From NCBI GenBank assembly GCA_950097015.1, contig CATNEN010000033.1:496001-560000 (forward strand): 64,000 nt of DNA, in the 5' to 3' direction. The notes below the pieces were generated by a model. The model had not been told where the DNA came from. It was given only the letters and a program-made list of their open reading frames with translations, and did no database searches. A program made the position numbers and the translations under genes. Origin of the DNA: Macrostomum hystrix (Eukaryota > Platyhelminthes > Macrostomidae). Positions 11,101 to 19,799 of the stretch are shown one piece after another (position 1 is the first letter of the stretch; the number at the start of each line of letters is the position of its first letter).

Positions 11101-14100
11101 GCCGAAGAGGCCGCTGGCCGCTTCCGCGTGCTGATAGCAGGGTGGTCAGAGCCTGGTGGTCGGTCAGCAGCTTGAACTTCCGGCCGTACAGCAGAAGGTG
11201 CCAGTGCTCGCAGCTCCAGACGCAGGCCAGGGCCTCCTTCTCCGTCGCGGAGTAACGGCGCTCGGTGTCGGACAGAGCGCGCGAGGCGAAGGCGACTGGA
11301 CGAAGTTGTCCACGCTCGTCAATTTGGCCCAGAGTAGCGCCCAGGGCGACGTCGCTGCTGTCACACGAGACGACTGTTTCGTGGCTCTGATCGAAGAATT
11401 TTAGGCACGGCGCGGATGAGATGAGCCGCTTGACCTCACTGAAGGCTGCCTCGCACTTCTTGTCCCAGTTCCAGGGCACATCCTTGCGCAGGAGTGCTGT
11501 CAGCGGCTCGGCGACATGCGACAGGTTCTTGATGTAGAACTGGAGAAACTTTGCGAAACCGAGGAAGGAAGCAAGCTCGGACGCGTTCGTCGGTGCCTTG
11601 AGTTGCTCTACTGACTCAGCGTGGGACTGAAGCGGCTGGATGCCGGTGGCGCTGATCCGATGTCCGACGAACTGGATCTCTGGAACCTTGAAAACGCACT
11701 TCTTGAGGTTGATGGTGACTCGGTGATGCAGCAGCTTGTCCAGGACTCGGAAAAGGCGTTTGTCATGCTCGGCTTCCGTTGCCGCGTGAACCGCGATGTC
11801 ATCTTGATAGTGCATGACGCCGTCGATGCCTTCCAGGATCTTGCCGACGACCTTCTGGAAGGCCGCCGGAGCTGAGCTGATTCCGAATGGCATTCGCTTG
11901 AATCGGTACAGGCCGGATTCTGTGTGGAAACAGGTCAGGTTCTTGGCGTCTTCGTGCAGCGGCAGTTGCAGGTACGACTGGTTGAGATCAATCCGCGAGA
12001 ACCACTTGGAGTTGGAAAACTCGGTAACTAGGTCGGCGAATGTTGGCAGTGACATCGAGTCTGGGACAATCGCCTTGTTGACACTGCGCAGATCGACGCA
12101 GAGGCGAAGCTTCCCGTCAGACTTCCTGGCGCAAGTGACATTCGATTGCCAATCAGGAACGTCGCCTTCGGCGCGCTCGATGATGCCTTCTTCCTTCCAG
12201 CGATGGATCTCCGCAGCACACTCTTGGCGCAGAGCGAGCGGCAGCCGGCGCATCCGCTGGGCTACCGGCGGCACGGTCGGGTCTACCCTGGGGCGGTGGC
12301 AGAAGCCCTTGATCTCGCCGAGACCGGTGCCTAAAGTGTGGTACTTGGCAGGAATCCAATCTGGCATAGGTGGCATACCTGAAGCCTCGTTACCCGAGCT
12401 AATAGTGAAGATTTGATGGCCGGAAGGTCCGAGGACCTTGCAGTCGAGTTTGTCCATCAGGTCGATGCCCATCAGGTCGTCGCCGTCCATCACAATTGTG
12501 AAGGTGAACAACGGAAGCTGAACGCCGTCGAACTCGACCCTGGCATCGATCTCGCCGGCGACGCTGATACTGGAGCCGTTGTAGGAAAGCAGCTTCTTGT
12601 CGCACGGGCGCAGAGGAATTTTAGATCCGAAGATTTTGCGGCTTGTCTCCATGCTGAGGATGGAGACTTTGGCGGCTGTGTCCACCAGTAACGTGATGCT
12701 GTGACCATTGATTCTTATGCTGGCCCTCTTGTATTGGCCTTTGTGGCTCGACCCGACAGCGAAGATACTCTGCTGTCTGGAGCTGTCTATCTCGACGCCT
12801 TGAATCTTCTTTTGGCCTGAGGTCGGTGCCGTCGTGCTGCTCTTGCACACCTTGGCGAAGTGGTTGAGCCTCCCGCACTTCGTGCACGCCTTGCCTCGTG
12901 CCGCACAGCGCGGATCACTGCCTGTGCGGTGGCCTCGCTGGCCGCAGTGCGAGCAGCAGAACTGGTTCTGCTGACCCGTCTGGCGCTGCTTGGCGTCGTA
13001 GGAAGCTCTCTTAAAGTTGATCTTCTTGATGCTGTCGTCGGCTGCTGTCTTGCCAGTCAGCGACTTCTCACTGTGGACCGCCATTTCCACCTGGGCTGCA
13101 ATTTGGATTGCCCCGCCCAGCGTGAGCTCCTTCTCAAGTAGGAGTCTTTCGCGCACCTTTGAGGACGAGGTGCCAAAGATCAGCTGGTCCAGGATGAGGT
13201 CGTCATGGAGGACTCCAAACTGGCAGTCCTTGGCGGCATGGCGCAGATTTGCCACAAAGGCTTGCACGCCTTCGGCGCTTCGCTGGACGCACTTCCGGAA
13301 TTCGTGCCTCTTGGCATACACGCTCACTGCTGGCTGGAAGTGCTGCTTCAGGAGATCGCATGCCGCTGCTAGTGTTGTCGGAGCCGTTTCCTGGTCAGCC
13401 GAGAGAGTCCGGTAGATTCGTACTCCTTCGCGCCCAAGGCAGTGGGTGAGCAGCGCAATCTTCCTGGCTTCTTGCAGGCTATCGATTCCGGATGCTAGCA
13501 GGTAGGTGTCAAACTCAGCGGCCCAGATTTCCCACGAAACTGCAGGTGTTCCTGGGTTGTCCAGAAATGGTGGAGGTTCTCTGAGGTTCAGGCGTAGTGC
13601 TGGCGCTGTGGCATTCTCAGTGCTACCCATTTCCGATTGGCTCAACTGGCTGACTTGCAGTTGTGAGTGGCGTATGAGTGCGAAAGTCGCTTAGTGGGCC
13701 TGGCTGCCGTGAGTTGATTGGCTGGACTGCGCTGGTTTGGGGGGTTTGCTCTAACCCCTGCTTGCGATGCCAGTGTTGTGGCTGCTAGCCAAATAAGCGA
13801 GGCGAGGCCAAGTCCAGTTAACCAAGGGTGAGGGTGCTCTCTCGCGTAGCGAGAGCCGTGTATATATATTATTGAACCTCACATGTACATTGATTACATA
13901 AGTACACTATGAGCAAATGTGCACATAGGTCATTCACAACAGGTGTGTGGGTAGGTGCTAGCCATGTGGGTGTGTGGGTAGATGCCAACCATGTGGGTGT
14001 GTGGATTGGTGCCAGCCATGTGGGTGTGTGGGTAGGTGCTAGCCATATGGGTGTGTGGGTAGGTTCCAGCCATGTGGGTGTATGTTGAGTGGCCTGTCAT

Positions 14101-17100
14101 GTGGTTAGAAGACAGTAAGTCTATACATCCAAACTTTTTATGAGCTAAATTATCATATTGGCATATTGAGTAGCCAATCAAAGTGAGCTGATATTCGGCA
14201 TTCCCGCAGGTCTGGCCTGGGTACATCACCTCCGTCAGCCACGTTGACGGCGGCCTTCGCCTGATGGTGGAGTCCAGTCACCGGGTCGTTCGGTCCCAGA
14301 CTGTCTATGACCTGTTCCAGTCGCTGGGCACTCGCATCGACGCCATGACGGATGCCATTGTGGGCACCTCGGTTGTAACCCGGTACAACAACAAGATCAT
14401 GCGCGTGGACCAGATTGAAACATCGATGGATTGCACGCACACCTTTGACCGCAATGGCACGCAAATGTCCTTCCTAGACTACTACAAGCAGGCCTATAAC
14501 ATCGAAATTAAGGATCCGCAGCAGCCTATGCTAATCAGCCGTGGCAAGCCAGTCCGAGGAACAGATGGCAAGACCCTGGAGCAGCGGCAGGTCTGTCTGG
14601 TGCCTGAACTGTGCTATGTCACCGGACTCACTGATGAGATGCGGCGCAACTTTCACCTGATGCGCGATTTGGCCAAGTTCACGAAGGTGAGTCGCTGATC
14701 TGTGAATGGAAATGTGGGAATTTTCACATCCTGAGAATGTGCTCAAGCTCTGCTCAAACCCAACTTTTCCAGCTGTCCCCGGACCGCCGGCTTCACGAGC
14801 TGCGCAAATTCGTCCAGACAATCAACAACCGACCGGAGTGCCGCAAACTGCTGGACGCCTGGGGCCTGCGCCTCCTTGAGGAGCCCGACTCCGTGTCGGC
14901 CCGCCGCTTCGTCAACGAGCGGGTCCTGTTTGGCGGCGGCGGCCGCGGCCCGTTCGCTCCGGTGCCAGTTGGCCAGACCAGCGAGTTTAAGAGGGCCCTG
15001 GCTGACAATCGGGTGCTGATTGACGGCCGCCTGTCCAAGTGGCTAGTGGTCTACCCCGCCAGGGAGGAGCGGACCATCGGCTCCTTCTGCGAGACAATGA
15101 TGAAGAAGTGCCGCGCCATGGGCATCACCATCGCCCAGCCAATCACGGTGGCCCTGCAGAATGATTCGACAACAAACTACACTAAGGCCATCAGAGAGAA
15201 CTTCAGCACTGACCTGAATCTGGTCTGCACCGTGTTCACCTCGCAGCGTGAGGAACGCTACAACATGGTCAAGAGGCTCTGCTGCACTGAGCTAGTGGTG
15301 CCCACCCAGTGCCTGTGGACCAAGACCATCGGCGATCCCAAGAAGATGGGCAGCGTGGCCGTTAATGTTGCTGCCCAGATCAACGTCAAGCTGGGAGGCG
15401 CCCTCTGGGGCATCGACATTCCGTACGAGCGGTTCATGGTGAGCTGAACGAGTCCTTAGATTAACTCAACTCACCCAGCCCCTCACCAACTCACCCTGCC
15501 CCTCACCAACTCAGCCAGCCCCTCACCAACTCACCCTGTCCCTCACTAACTCACCCAGTCCCTCACTAACTCACCCAGCCCCTCATCAACTCACCCAGCC
15601 CCTTACCAACTCACCCAGCCCCTCACCAACTTACCCTGCCCCTCACCAACTCACCCAGCCCCTCACTAACTCACCCAGCCCCTCACTAACTCACCCAGCC
15701 CCTCACTAACTCACCCAGCCCCTCGCTAACTCACCCAGCCCCTCACTAACTCATCCAGCCCCTCAATAACTCACCCAGCCCCTCGCTAACTCACCCAGCC
15801 CCTCACCAACTCACCCAGCCCCTCACCAATTCACCCAGCCCCTCACCAATTCACGCATTCCGCTCCCGCAGATGGTGGGTATCGATGTCTACCACGCGGA
15901 CAAGGCGCGCACCAAGTCGGTGACGGGCATTGTGGCCTCAGCGGACCAGGCCTGCACCCGCTGGTACTCTCGGGTGGCCTTCCAGCGCAAAGGCCAGGAG
16001 ATTCTGGACTCTATGCGCGTCATCTTTCAGGCCCAGCTCATCCGCTACATAAACAACGTCGGCGCTCCGCCCAACGTCATCTTCGTGTTCCGCGACGGCG
16101 TCTCAGACAAGCAGGTTGGAGAGGTGCAGCAGCAGGAGGTGCGGGCCATCTACGAGGCGGCCAAGGGCATCGACCCTAACTACAGGCCCAAGCTGGTGTT
16201 TCTGGTGGTCCAGAAGCGAATCAATCAGCGCCTGTTCCTGCGTCAGGGCAACGCCTACTCGAATCCTCCGCCAGGTGAGCAAAACGGCATGCCTAGCCGC
16301 ACTGCTGATTGAGCAGTCAGGTCCTGAGCAGTCAGGTCCTGAGCAGTCAGGTCCTTCTCTGTGCAGGCCCCAGCGTCTGCACCATCTACGTGGCATTAGC
16401 CATTCCATCATTATTCTGAGTAACGCATGCTCTTCCCCGATCGCCCATTGCGCAGTCCACTCAGATCCCAGTGCTGCAGTTCTCACAGATCCCAGTGCGG
16501 CAGTTCTCCCAGATCCCAGTGCGGCAGTTCCCACAGATCCCAGTGCGGCAGTTCTCACAGATCCCAGTGCGGCAGTTCTCCCAGATCCCAGTGCGGCAGT
16601 TCCCCCAGATCCCAGTGCGGCAGTTCTCACAGATCCCAGTGCAGCAGACCTCACAGATCCCAGTGCTGCAGTTCTCCCAGATTTCAGTGCTGCAGTTCTC
16701 CCAGATCCCAGTGCGGCAGTTCCCACAGATCCCAGTGCGGCAATTCTCACAGATCCCAGTGCGGCAGTTCTCACAGATCCCAGTGCGGCAGTTCTCACAG
16801 ATCCCAGTGCGGCAGTTCTCCCAGATCCCAGTGCGGCAGTTCTCACAGATCCCAGTGCGGCAGTTCTCACAGATCCCAGTGCGGCAGTTCTCCCAGATCC
16901 CAGTGCTGCAGTTCTCACAGATCCCAGTGCGGCAGTTCTCACAGATCCCAGTGCGGCAGTTCTCACAGATCCCAGTGCGGCAGTTCTCCCTGATCCCAGT
17001 GCAGCAGACCTCCCAGATCGCAGTGCGGCAGTTCTCCCAGTGCAGCAGACCTCCCAGATCCCAGTGCGGCAGTTCTCCCAGATCCCAGTGCGGCAGTTCT

Positions 17101-17591
17101 CCCAGTGCGGCAGTTCTCCCAGATCCCAGTGCGGCAGTTCTCCCAGTGCGGCAGTTCTCCCAGTGCGGCAGTTCTCCCAGATCCCAGTGCGGCAGTTCTC
17201 AAATCCCAGTGTGGCAGTTCTTCCAGATACCAGTGCGTCAGTTCTCGCAGATCCCTAGTATCGGTAAAGTCGCTCATCCCCGCCCGCAGGCACCGTGCTG
17301 GACCATTCCATCACGCGGCCGGACATGATGGATTTCTTCCTGGTGCCGCAGCACGTGACTCAGGGCACTGTGACGCCCACGCACTATATTGTGGTGGAGT
17401 GCAATGGTGATGTGCCCGTGGACGAGATTCAGCAGCTCACCTTCCGCAGCTGCCATCTTTATTACAACTGGGCCGGCTCCATCCGAGTGCCAGCGCCCTG
17501 CCAGTACGCCCACAAGCTGGTGTACATGGTGGGCCAGAACATTGGCGTGGAGCCCGCAGAGGCCATCTGCGACCGCCTGTTCTACTTGTGA
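8155..17591 (+). CDS. piwi: Piwi-clade Argonaute protein, five exons
   Basis: Exons 8155-9105, 14210-14686, 14773-15438, 15872-16274 and 17290-17591 join in phase (0,0,0,1) to 932 residues. The N-terminus carries repeated FGRG motifs (arginines suited to dimethylation and Tudor binding). The PAZ region follows in exon 2, ending in a VPELCYVTGLTD stretch. MID and PIWI domains occupy exons 3-5. The catalytic residues are present: Asp703 (GIDVYH), Asp773 (FRDG), His864 (PTHY) and probably Glu741, so slicer activity is expected. The protein ends CDRLFYL, like other Piwi proteins. It should bind piRNAs and silence transposons in germ line and stem cells. The ATG lies two bases after a strong acceptor (GTTTGTTTTCAG), compatible with a 5' UTR intron or spliced-leader trans-splicing. 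Intron 1 contains a Gypsy element, and introns 1, 3 and 4 hold private minisatellites. Family assignment is firm; the exon joins are inferred. Confidence 0.93.
9160..9288 (+). repeat. 27-bp minisatellite of piwi intron 1, left part
   Basis: About four degenerate units of the CATGTGGGTGTGTGGGTAGG type. The array continues at 13942 after the Gypsy insertion. Confidence 0.8.
9289..9456 (-). repeat. 3' LTR of the Gypsy element
   Basis: 168 bp, starting TGTTGTG and ending CACAACA on the plus strand, so the ends form a 7-bp inverted repeat with canonical TG...CA. Identical to the copy at 13774-13941. For the minus-strand element this is the 3' LTR. Confidence 0.92.
9457..9475 (-). other. Polypurine tract of the Gypsy element
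   Basis: On the minus strand the bases just before the 3' LTR read TTTGGAGGGGGGATGA, a purine run suited to prime plus-strand DNA synthesis. Confidence 0.65.
9587..13630 (-). CDS. Gag-Pol polyprotein of the Gypsy element
   Basis: Single open frame of 1347 codons from the first ATG (13630); a longer frame would start at a non-ATG codon. In order: gag (about 1-220), two zinc knuckles (about 225-262), aspartic protease (about 310-400), reverse transcriptase with YQDD (608-611), RNase H (SCDSSDVALGA region), integrase with an HHCC zinc-binding region (H...H...CSAC) and a DDE core (QVDIVG, TTDNGPQF, ERFNGF). The protease active-site triplet reads Asp-Thr-Ala instead of the usual Asp-Ser/Thr-Gly. 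This may lower activity, or be a lineage variant or a point change. There is no env-like frame. The frame has no stop or frameshift. Confidence 0.92.
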   Translation of the reverse strand: MGSTENATAPALRLNLREPPPFLDNPGTPAVSWEIWAAEFDTYLLASGIDSLQEARKIALLTHCLGREGVRIYRTLSADQETAPTTLAAACDLLKQHFQPAVSVYAKRHEFRKCVQRSAEGVQAFVANLRHAAKDCQFGVLHDDLILDQLIFGTSSSKVRERLLLEKELTLGGAIQIAAQVEMAVHSEKSLTGKTAADDSIKKINFKRASYDAKQRQTGQQNQFCCSHCGQRGHRTGSDPRCAARGKACTKCGRLNHFAKVCKSSTTAPTSGQKKIQGVEIDSSRQQSIFAVGSSHKGQYKRASIRINGHSITLLVDTAAKVSILSMETSRKIFGSKIPLRPCDKKLLSYNGSSISVAGEIDARVEFDGVQLPLFTFTIVMDGDDLMGIDLMDKLDCKVLGPSGHQIFTISSGNEASGMPPMPDWIPAKYHTLGTGLGEIKGFCHRPRVDPTVPPVAQRMRRLPLALRQECAAEIHRWKEEGIIERAEGDVPDWQSNVTCARKSDGKLRLCVDLRSVNKAIVPDSMSLPTFADLVTEFSNSKWFSRIDLNQSYLQLPLHEDAKNLTCFHTESGLYRFKRMPFGISSAPAAFQKVVGKILEGIDGVMHYQDDIAVHAATEAEHDKRLFRVLDKLLHHRVTINLKKCVFKVPEIQFVGHRISATGIQPLQSHAESVEQLKAPTNASELASFLGFAKFLQFYIKNLSHVAEPLTALLRKDVPWNWDKKCEAAFSEVKRLISSAPCLKFFDQSHETVVSCDSSDVALGATLGQIDERGQLRPVAFASRALSDTERRYSATEKEALACVWSCEHWHLLLYGRKFKLLTDHQALTTLLSARGSGQRPLRLQRWCERLFVYDFDIEYVPGKLNVQPDFLSRYGYDRKKIGQESIDQRQTESDINLVLARSSEPISVAQLAEATASDDQLQRVVQFVLNGWPTETPSDLKGFHQVQHELCLWNDGRCLARGSRAVIPASLRDLVLTEAHQGHLGVAKVKARCRETVWWPRIDSDVETFVRNCSACILSEKAFKPIKVPWSTTELPAGPWRQLQVDIVGELPATEAPNSHRFLIVVHDLYSKWPEIIASSSVTSTACIEALRSLFVRWGLPDEITTDNGPQFVSSEFTDFLSSLGIKHRRTPFYCPQQNGGVERFNGFIKSSLRALLADGVAMKQAVQELLLAYRSAEHALTKKTPAEMMLGRKLRLHLDRLQPAEPESAPSQALRRTVQEQQQRAESRRKPSKQNQQPRSDALTVGSRVRVRRPKKSKLGSGISEPMTVVGRNGNTLTLTDGSRWHISRCIPDNRRGWCDDDGDGELPPQPAGAPTSPAPPMPPLRRSERHRAPPQRFGSVVTHD
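13755..13772 (-). other. Primer-binding site of the Gypsy element
   Basis: One base inside the 5' LTR the minus strand reads TGGCATCGCAAGCAGG. This begins with the TGG expected opposite a tRNA 3' CCA. I could not assign the tRNA. Confidence 0.6.
13774..13941 (-). repeat. 5' LTR of the Gypsy element
   Basis: 168 bp, identical to the LTR at 9289-9456. For the minus-strand element it is the 5' LTR and would drive transcription leftwards, against piwi. Confidence 0.92.
13942..14090 (+). repeat. 27-bp minisatellite of piwi intron 1, right part
   Basis: About five further units of the same repeat as at 9160-9288. Together they show the target was a tandem array. Confidence 0.8.
15462..15855 (+). 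repeat. 20-bp minisatellite filling piwi intron 3
   Basis: About 19 units of CCTCACTAACTCACCCAGCC (variants with CACCAAC). It occupies almost the whole intron between donor 15439 and acceptor 15871. Each unit has CTCAC twice. Confidence 0.9.
16450..17250 (+). repeat. 24-bp minisatellite in piwi intron 4
   Basis: About 30 units of CAGATCCCAGTGCGGCAGTT plus CTCA, with shortened units near the right end. The unit is a multiple of three and free of stops in several frames, so long ORFs appear on both strands; these are not genes. Each unit contains a pyrimidine-CAG, resembling a 3' splice site. A short 15-bp array (GAGCAGTCAGGTCCT, about three units) precedes it at 16310-16355. Confidence 0.9.
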
Positions 17592-19030
17592 GCATCGCCA
17601 CGGCTGTTTGTGAACACTGGCACTTCTGACATTGTGCAGTGCCTTTTAATAACTTGTTTTTAGCCTTCTGGTCGGGCTAGTTTTATCAGCTTCTATGAAT
17701 GTTCTTTATTGTCGGTTGCTGACACATGGCTGTCACTGAGTTTAGCTTTTTATCGTCGGTGCCGGTTAACAGTAGAACTAACTGCCTCTGACAATTTTTG
17801 TGCTGCACCCGAATGGAGCAATGCAAGCACACGAAACGCAAGAACACGGGCCTACTTTCTGTTGCGCATCTTCTGAAACAAGAAACAAGTCGCCAGCTCT
17901 TCAGACCGTCGAGATATTCAATGTTTCTGGCCGAAGGTCTGATTTTTTCCATAAGCGCTAGTGTATTTCATACTCCCCTATACACGAAATAGCACTGTGC
18001 CTCAGTGCGGCCTTGCCAGGCCTTCAAAATTTATCTGCATGTCACCCAAATGTGCCTGCATCATCTCCGTCTTCGGTGGTCACCTATCTTTATCTAGACG
18101 GACTGCTGGACCTTCAAGAGCTACCACAGGTGGAACTAGGCCACTATGGACACCTTAACGCGAATTTCTCCAATTTCACTGATCAAGCCTAAATACTAGG
18201 CGCAGTTCAACCATAGGACACCATCGCCTAGTCTGCCAACCAACCAGTCTGTTACCACCCAACGCTGTTAGCATTCGGCGCCGCCAAAAAAATTTAGGGG
18301 GGGGGAACTTTGGTATAAAAACGGGCCGCAAAATGGCTTGGTAGTCCTGCTGTTAATGAAAATGATTTATGGTAGCTACTCATTATTTTAAACTAATCAT
18401 TATTGTCATATGTACATAATTATTGTACTGAATTTTTGTCTAAGACGCTGATATTTTCAATGCTTAGTCAGTTGCAAAGTTGAATTTTGCACAAGCGTCC
18501 CTGAGTTCGATTTCGCGGCTAGGCCACATTCATTTGGCGCACCCGAAACTGTATATAATTTCATGTAAGGATTTGTTTCATCTTGTTGTAGGATTACATT
18601 TTTGTGCGTATTCATAATCATTTTATCTTGAACGAATTGCCATTATTTATTTTGTGCACAGATAAAAACTACTATAGCCTTATTCAAATCACTCTGCTTT
18701 TGTGCGTGTACTTTTACCCTTTTGTTTTCTAATTTTTCTAGTCCTCTGTGCGTTCCGCTTTTTCTTGAAGTTCTGATTTTTTATTTGAAACCTTTATCAA
18801 TATTTGCTGAGAAACACGTGTCACTAGCGTAGCTTCCGTACATTTGTTTTGTATCTCATTACTTATACTTTTGTGGTTGATTTATTCCACAACTTTTGCT
18901 ATACAATTAAACTGACGGCTTGTCCTACAGTTCTGATTTCTTTTTGATTTTCTAAAAGTTCAAACTGAGTTGCTTTGGCTTCTGGCTTGTAAATTCATTT
19001 ACTGCTGCAATACCTGCCTCACAGAGTCCA
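17592..19030. other. piwi 3' flank, no gene seen
   Basis: No open frame with recognisable domain. A short piece at about 18494-18550 (GTCCCTGAGTTCGATTTCGC, then a match to the following SINE region) is a fragment of the tRNA-derived SINE described at 51511. The rest is AT-rich. Confidence 0.55.
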
Positions 19031-19042
19031 AGGCTCTCTAGG

Positions 19043-19395
19043 CATGCAGTTTGGGGTAGGCCTGCAGTGTGGGGTAGGCTTGCAGTGTGGGGTAGGCCTG
19101 CAGTGTGGGGTAGGCTTGCAGTGTGGGGTAGGCTTGCAGTGTGGGGTAGGCCTGCAGTGTGGGGTAGGCTTGCAGTGTGGGGTATGCATGCATTGTGGGG
19201 TAGGCATGCAGTTTGGGGTAGGCTTGCAGTGTGGGGTAGGCTTGCAGTGTGGGGTAGGCTTGCAGTGAGAGGTAGGCTTGCAGTGAGAGGTAGGCTTGCA
19301 GTGAGAGGTAGGCTTGCAGTGAGAGGTTGCTTGGAGTGTAGGGTAGGCTTGCAGTGGGGGAGTAGGCTTGCAGTGGGTGAGTAGGCTTGCGGTGG
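19043..19395 (+). repeat. 18-bp minisatellite downstream of ACSF2-like gene
   Basis: About 19 units of TGCAGTGTGGGGTAGGCT with variants (GAGAGGTAGGCT). The unit length is a multiple of three, which produces spurious ORFs on both strands. Confidence 0.9.
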
Positions 19396-19799
19396 GGGAG
19401 TAGACATGGGAAAGAGAAGCAGGCCGGAAGGCAGGATTTATCCAAGCGTGCATCTCATTTCGACAGAGAAATGTGTCAAAAGCATGATCATCGCAGAATT
19501 ACCTATCCTTAACATGAGAAAGTGAAAGTGTCTATTTATTATTGACACTAAGATGTAGCGCATAGTATAACGAAGTTTCAGCTTTCAGATTTGCGGTTTC
19601 AAATCAGTGAAATTGTGCTCGAAACACACAGTATGAGTTCGCCATCGAGATAGTGGATTAAAACAAAAGACGAAATAAAAGTTCTGTTGTTGGCACACAA
19701 ATTGTCCAACAATCGCAGAGCTACAGAACAGGCATCGAAACCTAACGAAAGCCTTTGTTCAGCCTTTGTTGCAGCCCAGGCTGCAACAACAAGAAATCA

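Larger units (their letters stand above)
9289..13941 (-). mobile_element. Full-length Ty3/Gypsy LTR retrotransposon (Mag-like) in piwi intron 1
   Basis: The element is 4653 bp, flanked by a 5-bp target duplication GGTGT (9284-9288 and 13942-13946). Its two 168-bp LTRs appear identical base for base. It has one uninterrupted gag-pol frame, a primer-binding site and a purine tract. It is inserted antisense to piwi within a 27-bp minisatellite, which it splits. Identical LTRs and an intact frame mean a young and possibly still mobile copy. The two CCHC knuckles (C-x2-C-x4-H...C and CTKCGRLNHFAKVC) and the single gag-pol frame favour the Mag/K02A2.6-like branch. That clade call is inference. Confidence 0.92.

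Noticed and set aside
11156-13449. Plus-strand ORFs of 62-200 codons inside the Gypsy element
   Set aside because: Antisense shadows of gag-pol caused by its high GC content.
16103-17258. Long ORFs of 188-380 codons on both strands across 16.1-17.3 kb
   Set aside because: They are products of the 24-bp stop-free repeat in piwi intron 4 and run out of the real exon into the array.
18952-19453. Overlapping ORFs of 74-151 codons around 19.0-19.4 kb
   Set aside because: Artefacts of the 18-bp repeat, whose length is a multiple of three; no start context, splice sites or domain.
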